Source: Pseudomonadota bacterium
GTDB taxonomy: Bacteria > Pseudomonadota > Gammaproteobacteria > Steroidobacterales > Steroidobacteraceae
Assembly (NCBI GenBank): GCA_021792815.1
Contig: JAJYTX010000038.1
Location: 1 to 12,473, forward strand
Reading direction: 5' to 3'
Length of the DNA: 12,473 bases
Positions 7,286 to 12,473 of the stretch are shown piece by piece. Every line of letters begins with the position of its first letter. Position 1 is the first letter of the stretch. The notes under the pieces are model-generated. The model made no database searches, had not been told where the DNA came from, and saw only the letters and a program-made list of their open reading frames with translations. The translations under genes and the position numbers were made by a program.

Positions 7286-7342
7286 GGATGTCTTCGGACG
7301 GCGGCCACGGCCAGCAGATGATCTCACACCGGGCTCAGCGGC

Positions 7343-7363
7343 GCGGCGCATTCTCTGCGCCGC
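7343..7363. repeat. Perfect inverted repeat in the MFS/ahpC divergent region
   Basis: GCGGCGCA (7343-7350) and TGCGCCGC (7356-7363) form an eight-base perfect stem around the loop TTCTC. It lies 58-78 bases upstream of the MFS start codon and may fold in that transcript's leader, or serve as a binding site. No T run follows on either strand, so a terminator is unlikely. Confidence 0.4.
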
Positions 7364-7412
7364 CATGCCGGCCGGATCGGTCGGGCTCCCCTCTCGAAGA
7401 GGACCGCGGCAG

Positions 7413-7443
7413 ATCCATCATGGATTCTGTCGATCACGGTGAT
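7413..7443. promoter_or_regulatory. Two odd-centred palindromes upstream of ahpC, candidate operators
   Basis: ATCCAT-C-ATGGAT (7413-7425) and ATCAC-G-GTGAT (7433-7443) are both perfect, seven bases apart, and end about 80 bases before the ahpC ATG. They do not match the OxyR pattern (ATAG...CTAT), the usual regulator of ahpC in relatives. The half-sites of the two palindromes differ from each other, so one dimer binding both equally is unlikely. Confidence 0.35.
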
Positions 7444-7524
7444 TGAGTAATTCGATTTCCTCCGTGTTGAAGACCCCCCTAGAGTTCAGTTCGTTCCCCC
7501 TTTGCGCCACGAGGTGCCTGACAC

Positions 7525-8088
7525 ATGTCTCTCATCAACACGGAAATCAAGCCCTTCAAGGCTACCGCATACCACGCCGGGAGGTTCGTCGAGGTCTCGG
7601 AATCGAGCATCCGCGGCCGGTGGGCGGTGTTCTTTTTCTATCCCGCGGATTTTACTTTCGTCTGCCCGACGGAACTCGGGGATCTCGCGGATCACCATGC
7701 GCAGTTTCAGCAACTCGGTGTCGAGATCTATGGTGTTTCGACCGACACCCACTTCACCCACAAAGCCTGGCACGATGTCTCGCAGACGATCTCCAGGGTG
7801 CAGTACCCGCTCCTCGGCGATCCCACCCATCTGCTGGCGCGGAACTTCGAGGTGCTGATCGAGGCGACGGGGCTGGCTGAACGGGCCACATTCGTCGTCG
7901 ATCCGGAAGGCCGCATCCAGATCGTCGAGATGACAGCGGGCGGCATCGGGCGCGATGCCGGCGAACTGCTGCGCAAGGTCACGGCGGCACAGTACGTTGC
8001 TGCCCACCCCGGAGAGGTCTGCCCGGCGAGATGGAAGCAAGGCGACCAGACGCTCGCGCCCTCGCTGGACCTGGTGGGGCAGATCTGA
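7525..8088 (+). CDS. ahpC: Alkyl hydroperoxide reductase subunit C (typical 2-Cys peroxiredoxin)
   Basis: Cytosolic peroxiredoxin that reduces hydrogen peroxide, organic hydroperoxides and peroxynitrite. Its 187 residues equal the E. coli length. The peroxidatic Cys47 is in DFTFVCPTE and the resolving Cys166 in HPGEVCPARW. YGVSTDTHFTHKAWH at 69-83 and ATFVVDP at 121-127 are family blocks, and the C-terminus LAPSLDLVGQI is nearly that of E. coli. The eukaryotic sensitivity motifs (GGLG with a C-terminal YF) are absent, so it should be the robust, hyperoxidation-resistant type. GAGG at 7511-7514 precedes ATG by ten bases. No ahpF, the usual flavoprotein reductase, follows; the next gene is convergent. 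Its reductant is therefore encoded elsewhere or is a thioredoxin. Confidence 0.97.
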   Translation: MSLINTEIKPFKATAYHAGRFVEVSESSIRGRWAVFFFYPADFTFVCPTELGDLADHHAQFQQLGVEIYGVSTDTHFTHKAWHDVSQTISRVQYPLLGDPTHLLARNFEVLIEATGLAERATFVVDPEGRIQIVEMTAGGIGRDAGELLRKVTAAQYVAAHPGEVCPARWKQGDQTLAPSLDLVGQI

Positions 8089-8175
8089 GCAACGGCAGAA
8101 CCGACCGCCTCGGCGCCCGACGCGACGCCGGGGCGGGCTCTATGTCACGCGGTGCGCATGCGATGCGTTCGTCCG

Positions 8176-8898
8176 TCACGGCGCGCCCGCACCCGCGGGA
8201 GGTCTGCCGACCGTTGCCGGATTCCGCGGACAGCCGCGCAGATTCCTGGCCAGGCGCTCGATCTGGCCCGAGAAGATGACGTGGCCGGCCCGCACCGGCA
8301 ATCCTGCAAAGACCAGTGCTGCCGCCGTCCACGTATTGCAGGTACGCAGCGCGTCGTACCGCTCGCGCGATGCAAAGAACGCACTGTCGGCGTGCGGGCC
8401 CGGACCGAGCCTCACCGGCTTGCCGCCCACCCTGCGCAGCGCATCGCGCAGATAGACATCCATGCGCCACACCTCTCCCCGATCGGCGCAGAGCCAGCGC
8501 AGGGTTCCACCCTGTGGCACCAGTTCCTGCGCGGTCGGCGCAGCCTGAATGAGCAGGACGCTCGGGGAGCTGAAGAGCGCAGCCACCGCGTCCTCAGGCG
8601 TCGGATGCGCCGACATGTAAAAACGTCGATTGCCCCACCCGAAACTCACGTAGCGCTCATGCGCGTAGCGGGGCAGCAACGCCTTCAGGGAAGCCAGCTC
8701 CCGCGCCGGCAGGATCAGTCCACTGTGCCACGCGGTCACGAGCACCCCGATCACGAGCTCGCGCGGCGAGCCGCCCGCAGGGGCCGGGAGAAACGTCGGC
8801 GGCGGCGCCGGGGCCGGTGCGGGTCGGGAGAAGCCGGCACAGCCGCACAGGAGCGCCGCGGCGGCGGTAAAAGGCAGGAGCGAGGCGCGGCGCATCAT
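8176..8898 (-). CDS. DUF2459-type predicted lipoprotein
   Basis: A 240-residue predicted envelope protein whose reaction is not known to me. It begins with a lipoprotein signal: MMRR, a hydrophobic Ala/Leu core, then LLCGC with Cys20 as the likely lipidated residue, followed by a Pro/Ala-rich linker to about residue 43. The body carries the marks of the DUF2459 (TIGR02117) family: TAWHSGLILPA at 55-65, FGWGNRRFYM at 86-95, and the conserved CNTWTAAAL at 187-195. His58 preceding Cys187 resembles the order in circularly permuted papain-like (NlpC/P60-related) folds; catalysis is inference. The start is one of two tandem ATG codons (8898 or 8895); GGGAGG lies 13 bases upstream, rather far. The frame extends to 9054 but those extra residues precede the signal. 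It is convergent with ahpC. Confidence 0.8.
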   Translation of the reverse strand: MMRRASLLPFTAAAALLCGCAGFSRPAPAPAPPPTFLPAPAGGSPRELVIGVLVTAWHSGLILPARELASLKALLPRYAHERYVSFGWGNRRFYMSAHPTPEDAVAALFSSPSVLLIQAAPTAQELVPQGGTLRWLCADRGEVWRMDVYLRDALRRVGGKPVRLGPGPHADSAFFASRERYDALRTCNTWTAAALVFAGLPVRAGHVIFSGQIERLARNLRGCPRNPATVGRPPAGAGAP

Positions 8899-9022
8899 CC
8901 GCCATCGGCATCCTCCCAAACACCCTGGTCGCGGCGCAGACGCAGGGTTGCCGGGGTTCGCGAGGTGCTGCACTATTCGTTGCGAAGCCTTTCCCGGCTG
9001 GTCACATTTTGGGTGGAATACC

Positions 9023-9343
9023 ATGATCAAGGTCAGCGTGATGTACCCGAACACTCCCGGTGCCCGATTCGACCATGATTACTACCGGGACCGGCACCTG
9101 CCGCTCGTGAAGCGCCTCATGGGCGAGAAGTGCCGGTATTACACCATCGACAAAGGCCTGGCAGGCGGTTCACCGGGAGCACCCGCCACATACGTCGCGA
9201 TGTGCCACATCTTCTGCGACTCCGTCGAAGCGTTTCAGGCAGGTTTCGGGCCGCACGCGCAGGACATTCTGGGTGATATCCCCAACTACACTGATCTGTC
9301 GCCGGTCCTCCAGATCAGCGAGGTCGTCGTCGGCAAGAGCTGA
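9023..9343 (+). CDS. EthD-domain protein
   Basis: A 106-residue cytosolic protein of the EthD family, dimeric ferredoxin-like alpha/beta proteins named after a gene needed for ethyl tert-butyl ether breakdown; the biochemical role of most members is unknown. Family features are the first strand IKVSVMYPN at 2-10, the DHDYYRDRHLPLVKRLMG segment at 17-34 with its conserved Tyr-x-x-x-His pattern, and the late Phe/Asp-rich helix with DIPNYTDLSPVLQISEV near the C-terminus. The ATG at 9023 is chosen because GGTGG precedes it by about five bases and the family begins at this first strand; an in-frame ATG at 8948 adds 25 unrelated residues. It lies divergent from the DUF2459 lipoprotein and 128 bases before a membrane protein on the same strand. 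Confidence 0.85.
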   Translation: MIKVSVMYPNTPGARFDHDYYRDRHLPLVKRLMGEKCRYYTIDKGLAGGSPGAPATYVAMCHIFCDSVEAFQAGFGPHAQDILGDIPNYTDLSPVLQISEVVVGKS

Positions 9344-9357
9344 AGGACCTCCGGGGA

Positions 9358-9385
9358 GCCGCTTGCGCCCCCATGCGAAAGCGGC
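9358..9385 (+). terminator. Stem-loop after the EthD gene, weak terminator candidate
   Basis: GCCGCTT-g-CGC (9358-9368) pairs with GCG-a-AAGCGGC (9375-9385) around CCCCAT: a ten-pair stem with one mismatch, 14 bases after the EthD stop. No T tract follows, so it may stabilise the mRNA end or attenuate rather than terminate. A smaller hairpin, GCATG...CATGC, follows at about 9396-9411. Confidence 0.3.
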
Positions 9386-9471
9386 GGACCTGCCCGCATG
9401 CCGGCACATGCGGTCCGTCTCCGCTAGAATTTCAGCTGATCGTACCGGCCAATGCCCTGGGCAGGTTGGAC

Positions 9472-9897
9472 ATGCAGGCACGAAAGCGAGGTTTCATTCT
9501 GTGCTCGGCAGTGGCCGCGGTGCTGCTCGGCGCTTCGCTGATCTACGGCCTGGTCTGGGGAGTCCCGCAGTGGAGCCGCCTGTTCCAGGGGGCGCTCGAG
9601 CCGATGATCTTCGCCTACGACGGCTGGCCACTCGCCACCGGCATCGTGGCGGCCGGCCTGGCCACGCTTGGGGCCTGCATCGGGCTGAGCTGGCGGCAGG
9701 GAACCTTCCACTACCTCATTCTGGCGCTCGGCCTGCTGTCGGTGCTGGTGTTTGTCTCCATGGGATTACCGGCGCAGCTCCTCACCCAGATCACGAATAC
9801 GCTGAGCTTCGTCGTCGTGGGACTCTGCGGACTGTTCCTGCTGGGAATTTTCTTTTTCGCCTTCAAGGATCGATTGTCGAGAAGATATCGCAGATGA
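9472..9897 (+). CDS. Four-helix membrane protein of unknown function
   Basis: A 141-residue integral membrane protein that I do not recognise. Four hydrophobic segments are visible: about residues 8-30 (FILCSAVAAVLLGASLIYG), 46-68, 77-102 and 107-131 (ending GIFFFAF), with a basic C-terminal tail (KDRLSRRYRR). The even number of helices and the basic ends suggest both termini in the cytoplasm. The start at 9472 follows AGGTTGGAC directly upstream; an in-frame ATG at 9373 would add a Cys/Arg-rich segment that overlaps the stem-loop at 9358-9385. A TAGAAT hexamer at 9425-9430 could be a -10, but no -35 stands out. It is convergent with cbpM, whose stop is only 18 bases away. Confidence 0.75.
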   Translation: MQARKRGFILCSAVAAVLLGASLIYGLVWGVPQWSRLFQGALEPMIFAYDGWPLATGIVAAGLATLGACIGLSWRQGTFHYLILALGLLSVLVFVSMGLPAQLLTQITNTLSFVVVGLCGLFLLGIFFFAFKDRLSRRYRR

Positions 9898-9915
9898 TCC
9901 GGGCCACGGGCGCTC

Positions 9916-10239
9916 TCACTGCCCGGCGAGCCGCTCCAGGCGCCGGATCTGCCGCTCGAGTTCGCGCTGCGCCTCCAGAAGCTCGATGGCGAGCGCCGCT
10001 CCGCTGACGTTCACTCCGAGATCACGCATCAACCGCCCGGCCATGGCCAGCCGCGGCAGCGCCGCTGCCGGAAGCTGCCACTCCTGCGGGGATCCGCCTC
10101 GGGGCGAAACCACTCCGAGCTCGGTGAGTTCGATCACGGTGTTCAGCTCGAGCCGGCAGACACGGCAGATCTCGGCGGCCGCGATCCAATCGGCCTCGCC
10201 CAACACGCGGACTTCATGCACCTCCACGACGTCAGTCAT
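9916..10239 (-). CDS. cbpM: Chaperone modulator CbpM (MerR-like, regulator of CbpA)
   Basis: Small cytosolic protein that binds the J-domain of CbpA and inhibits both its co-chaperone and DNA-binding activities. It has 107 residues, close to the E. coli length of 101. An N-terminal MerR-like helix-turn-helix covers about 14-50 (EADWIAAAEICRVCRLEL, then IELTELGVVSP), followed by the conserved QEWQLPAAALPRL block at 52-64. The long helix RLMRDLGVNVSGAALAIELL at 69-88 runs into a coiled-coil end (QRELERQIRRLERL). Identity is confirmed by its place directly after cbpA, four bases away. AGGAGG lies seven bases before ATG and overlaps the end of cbpA, so the two should be made together. Confidence 0.93.
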   Translation of the reverse strand: MTDVVEVHEVRVLGEADWIAAAEICRVCRLELNTVIELTELGVVSPRGGSPQEWQLPAAALPRLAMAGRLMRDLGVNVSGAALAIELLEAQRELERQIRRLERLAGQ

Positions 10240-10243
10240 GGCA

Positions 10244-11209
10244 TTACCTCCTGAGATCGGCGCGCGGATCGAATCCCGCCAGTTTCCCGCGCATGTCCTC
10301 GTACAGCGCGCGCGCCTCGGGCGAGTCGGCGGGCGGCAGGACCACCCTGAGCTGCACGTACGCGTCGCCAGGCGGCTGACCGGGCAGACCCCGGCCCCGC
10401 AGCCGCAGTTTCTGCCCCGACTGGGCCCCGGACGGAACCTGCATCTCGACCGCGCCGCCGAGCGTCGGCACGGTGACCGTCGCACCGAGCGCTGCCTCCC
10501 AGGGCGCCACCGGCAGTGTCAGGGTGACGTCGCGCCCATCCAGTTGAAAGAGTCGGTGTGGACGTACGTGCACCTCGAGGTACAGGTCTCCAGCGCGTCC
10601 ACCGCCCGAAGCCGCTTCGCCTTGGCCGGCGAGCCGGATCAGCTGGCCATCGGTGACTCCAGCAGGAATCGTGACGCGCACCGTGTGTGAGCGCAGCCCG
10701 GGCGTCCCACCCGGCCCCGGTTCCGGGCGCTTCAGCTCCAGCGTGCGCGTGCCACCGCCGAAGGCTTCCTCGAGATCGATGTCGATCCGGGCATGATGGT
10801 CGCGCCCGCTCGGTCGTTTCCGCCCGGGGCCCGCGAAGGGGCTCGCCCCGCCAAAGAGCGACGAAAAGAAGTCGCTGAAGCCCTCCGGTTCGAAACCGTA
10901 TGCTCCTCCTGCAGCGCCGTGAGGGCCGGTGGCGCCGCTGAACTCGAAGCCGCTCGCCCAGTCGGGCGGAGGCCGAAACTGCTGTCCGGATTTCCAGCCG
11001 CTGCCGAGCTGATCATAAGCGGCGCGTTTCTCAGGGTCCTTCAGCACCTCATAGGCTTCCTGGACCTCCTTGAACTTTTGCTCGGCGTCCGTCTCCTTGC
11101 TGACGTCCGGGTGGTATTTGCGGGCGAGCCGCCGGTAGGACTTCTTGATGTCCTCGGCGGTGGCCGTCCGGGCGACACCCAGAATCTTGTAATAATCCCG
11201 GTATTCCAT
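10244..11209 (-). CDS. cbpA: CbpA, class B DnaJ-type co-chaperone / curved-DNA-binding protein
   Basis: J-domain co-chaperone that stimulates DnaK ATPase and, in E. coli, also binds curved DNA as a nucleoid protein in stationary phase. With the start used here it has 321 residues (E. coli 306). The J-domain is at 1-70 with HPD at 33-35 (KYHPDVSKETDAEQKFKEV). A Gly/Phe-rich region follows at about 85-130 (FSDFFSSLFGGASPF). The two substrate-binding domains span about 138-290, and the zinc-finger repeats of DnaJ are absent. A start at 11260 would add 17 Ser/Thr-rich residues, but that ATG lies within the -10 of the predicted heat-shock promoter, so 11209 is preferred. Together with cbpM it forms an operon divergent from trxC. 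Confidence 0.95.
   Translation of the reverse strand: MEYRDYYKILGVARTATAEDIKKSYRRLARKYHPDVSKETDAEQKFKEVQEAYEVLKDPEKRAAYDQLGSGWKSGQQFRPPPDWASGFEFSGATGPHGAAGGAYGFEPEGFSDFFSSLFGGASPFAGPGRKRPSGRDHHARIDIDLEEAFGGGTRTLELKRPEPGPGGTPGLRSHTVRVTIPAGVTDGQLIRLAGQGEAASGGGRAGDLYLEVHVRPHRLFQLDGRDVTLTLPVAPWEAALGATVTVPTLGGAVEMQVPSGAQSGQKLRLRGRGLPGQPPGDAYVQLRVVLPPADSPEARALYEDMRGKLAGFDPRADLRR
10247..10252 (-). promoter_or_regulatory. Perfect Shine-Dalgarno of cbpM inside the last codons of cbpA
   Basis: AGGAGG on the minus strand is exactly the last two codons (Arg-Arg) of cbpA, followed by its TAA stop and then ATG after a seven-base spacer. A ribosome finishing cbpA uncovers and delivers to this site, so co-translation is expected; it also fixes the cbpM start. 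Confidence 0.85.
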
Positions 11210-11256
11210 GAGCGACGCAGCCCCGGTGGATGAGGTTGAGGAGACGCTGGATGGTG

Positions 11257-11284
11257 ACATGGGGGCGGTGGCGGCGAAGCCAAG
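11257..11284 (-). promoter_or_regulatory. Sigma-32-type promoter of cbpA-cbpM
   Basis: On the minus strand, CTTGGC (11279-11284) is followed after 14 bases by CCCCATGT (11257-11264). The -10 fits the RpoH consensus CCCCATnT completely; the -35 matches CTTGAA at four of six positions. Transcription should start near 11250, giving a leader of about 40 bases before the ATG at 11209. Confidence 0.65.
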
Positions 11285-11293
11285 GCCCCGGCG

Positions 11294-11319
11294 CTTGAAT
11301 CCCGCCTGCCCGGCCCCAT
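11294..11319 (+). promoter_or_regulatory. Sigma-32-type promoter of trxC
   Basis: CTTGAA (11294-11299), 14 bases, CCCCAT (11314-11319): a full match to both core hexamers of the RpoH consensus at the favoured spacing. The trxC ATG at 11329 is only nine bases past the -10, so the transcript would be leaderless or nearly so, in keeping with the absence of a good ribosome binding site. Confidence 0.68.
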
Positions 11320-11328
11320 CGAAGCCGC

Positions 11329-11793
11329 ATGAACGCCGAAAAAAGCACTGCCGGCGCGCTGTTGGTGGCTTGTCCTCAGTGTCACGCCCTCGTTCGCGTG
11401 CCCGAGGCTCGTGCGGACGAGCACCCCAAGTGCCCGCGCTGCAAGGCGCTGGTGCTCACCGGTGAGCCGGTCTCCCTGGATGCCGCGGCATTTGCCGCTC
11501 ACGTCGAGCGGGCCACCCTGCCGGTGCTGGTGGACTTCTGGGCGCCGTGGTGCGGCCCATGCCGGATGATGGCGCCTGTCCTCGAGCGCACGGCGGCTCA
11601 ACGCGCAACGGCGCTTCGCGTGGCCAAAGTCAACACGGACGAGCAGCCGCAGCTTGCGGGGCGCTTCGGGATACGCAGTATCCCGACGCTGATCCTGTTC
11701 CGCGCGGGGCGCGAGCTGGCCCGCCAGTCCGGCGCGGTGGATGCGGCGACCCTCTCGCACTGGCTGGAGCGTGCGCTGAACCCCGAAAGCTAG
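11329..11793 (+). CDS. trxC: Thioredoxin 2 (TrxC) with N-terminal zinc ribbon
   Basis: Cytosolic thiol-disulfide reductase that reduces oxidised proteins such as ribonucleotide reductase. It has 154 residues (E. coli TrxC 139). The N-terminal zinc site is formed by Cys15/Cys18 (ACPQC) and Cys35/Cys38 (KCPRC). The thioredoxin fold follows, with the active site WCGPC (Cys75, Cys78) in LVDFWAPWCGPCRMMAP and the cis-proline Pro119 in RSIPTLILF. The zinc ribbon separates it from thioredoxin 1. The ATG is preceded only by GAAGCCGC, a weak ribosome binding site, but sits directly after a sigma-32-type promoter. In E. coli trxC is an OxyR gene; heat-shock control here would be different. It could also serve as reductant for the nearby AhpC, which is inference. 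Confidence 0.97.
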   Translation: MNAEKSTAGALLVACPQCHALVRVPEARADEHPKCPRCKALVLTGEPVSLDAAAFAAHVERATLPVLVDFWAPWCGPCRMMAPVLERTAAQRATALRVAKVNTDEQPQLAGRFGIRSIPTLILFRAGRELARQSGAVDAATLSHWLERALNPES

Positions 11794-11818
11794 CCGACAC
11801 CGCGACGACAGGTGCGCC

Positions 11819-11864
11819 GGAAACGCCCGTCGACCGGGAGGCGGTCATCCGTTTTGGCGTTCCC
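11819..11864. terminator. Inverted repeat between convergent trxC and DoxX-like gene
   Basis: GGAAACGCC (11819-11827) and GGCGTTCCC (11856-11864) can pair over nine positions with one mismatch. A nested GACC/GGTC stem (11832-11835 and 11843-11846) sits in the loop. It lies 26 bases after the trxC stop and 13 bases past the stop of the opposing gene, so it could work in both directions, but no proper T tract follows. A weak candidate. Confidence 0.3.
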
Positions 11865-11876
11865 GTCCACCGCGAA

Positions 11877-12473
11877 TCAACCGGACGCCGACTCTCTCTG
11901 GCGCGCCCAAAGAAACAGGAAGGGAATCAGGTAGATGAGCACGTTACCGAGAACATTGCCCCGTACTCCCGTTCCCGCCGTGCTGTAGGGCCCCCCAAAC
12001 GCCTCGGCGGTCGACCAGACGGCCAGGGAGTACAGGATCCCAAACGGGATCACGAGGCGCAGACTCCTGCCCGTCAGCAGGCCCACGGCGATCGCGATCT
12101 CCGCCACACCCACCAGCACCGCCACCACGATGGGTCCGACCCCGTGAACGAGCTGCGCCACGAATCCGAGCCAGACGGCGATCCAGTGCGGCTGACCCGC
12201 GATGACCGAGGTGATCTGGCTGGTAAAATGCAGCAGAAAGGCCGGCAGCCACTTGAGCGCGGCGTCGAACAGCCAGAGCGCCCCGAAGCTCAACCGCGCC
12301 ACATCCCATAGCCGGTTCCGGGTCGGATGGCCGACGTCACCGGCGCCCCGGGATTGCCCGTGCGCGGCCAGGACGAAGAGAAAGGCGATCGCGTAGGCCA
12401 CGAAGACCCCGGGATCCGTCTGGCCATTGGAATACGGAAATCCAAAGCCGTTCAGAACGATCCAGCACACGAG
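11877..12473 (-). CDS. DoxX-like integral membrane protein, 5' end cut by window edge
   Basis: The frame is open to the right edge; about 199 residues are visible and the true start lies outside. Several hydrophobic helices can be seen: one near the cut N-terminus (GVFVAYAIAFLFVLAA), then ARLSFGALWLFDAALKWLPAF, then a long Val/Ala/Ile-rich pair around GIVVAVLVGVAEIAIAVGLL, and IPFGILYSLAVWS, with a last helix LIYLIPFLFLW before a short polar tail. The patterns FDAALKWLPAFLLHF, the central AEIAIAVGLL and WSTAEAFGGPYS resemble DoxX-like membrane proteins, a family linked in parts to sulfur or quinone chemistry and to thiol stress. The family assignment is from memory of such patterns and moderate; no specific substrate can be proposed. 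It is convergent with trxC, 83 bases away. Confidence 0.65.
   Translation of the reverse strand, partial: LVCWIVLNGFGFPYSNGQTDPGVFVAYAIAFLFVLAAHGQSRGAGDVGHPTRNRLWDVARLSFGALWLFDAALKWLPAFLLHFTSQITSVIAGQPHWIAVWLGFVAQLVHGVGPIVVAVLVGVAEIAIAVGLLTGRSLRLVIPFGILYSLAVWSTAEAFGGPYSTAGTGVRGNVLGNVLIYLIPFLFLWARQRESASG

Noticed and set aside
6278..7321. 347-residue open frame on the plus strand
   Set aside because: Antisense to the MFS transporter; Gln/Arg/His-rich with no domain and no ribosome binding site.
8089..8175. GC-rich inverted segments between convergent ahpC and the DUF2459 gene
   Set aside because: Only short imperfect pairings and no T run on either strand; no terminator can be claimed.
8899..9054. 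N-terminal extension of the DUF2459 protein to 9054
   Set aside because: It would place about 52 residues ahead of a clear lipoprotein signal peptide and overlap the EthD start region.
11210..11260. Longer cbpA starting at 11260
   Set aside because: That ATG is part of the predicted CCCCATGT -10 element, the added 17 residues are Ser/Thr-rich, and CbpA proteins normally begin at the J-domain.

Overview
The window is GC-rich chromosomal DNA, most likely from a gammaproteobacterium. The long-form PpnN (YgdH) nucleosidase, a CbpA-CbpM pair, MltD with LysM domains, two-zinc-finger TrxC and an enterobacterial-type AhpC all point that way; this is inference from gene content, and the genus cannot be named. 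I see no tRNA, rRNA, CRISPR array, insertion sequence, phage gene or attachment site. The region reads as housekeeping and stress-response core genome.

Layout. (1) Positions 1-5436, all minus strand and transcribed right to left: a LysM-bearing lytic transglycosylase of MltD type, a YkuD-type L,D-transpeptidase, ppnN, two tiny translationally coupled unknown genes, a 325-base gap, and the N-terminal third of the chaperone gene htpG, cut by the window edge. (2) Positions 5437-6070: a gap of over 600 bases holding a textbook plus-strand intrinsic terminator with no recognisable plus-strand gene in front of it. (3) Positions 6071-8088: an MFS transporter (minus) divergent from ahpC (plus), with palindromes between them. 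(4) Positions 8176-9897: a DUF2459-type lipoprotein (minus), divergent from an EthD-domain protein and a four-helix membrane protein (plus). (5) Positions 9916-11793: cbpA-cbpM (minus) divergent from trxC (plus). (6) The right edge carries a DoxX-like membrane protein (minus), cut at its 5' end.

How the genes fit together. HtpG, CbpA/CbpM, TrxC and AhpC cover protein folding, thiol repair and peroxide removal; MltD and the L,D-transpeptidase remodel peptidoglycan; PpnN adjusts nucleotide pools in stress. The most informative regulatory signal is in the 119-base cbpA/trxC spacer. It carries two divergent sigma-32 (RpoH, heat-shock) type promoters, each with a CCCCAT -10 and a 14-base spacer. 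A weaker element of the same geometry precedes htpG. This suggests a small heat-shock regulon inside the window and places the predicted trxC start of transcription almost on its start codon.

I found no clearly new multi-gene system. The most open items are the coupled small genes at 723-1213, the orphan terminator at 5874-5900 (possible small RNA), the divergent heat-shock promoters, and the palindromes upstream of ahpC and of the small-gene pair.
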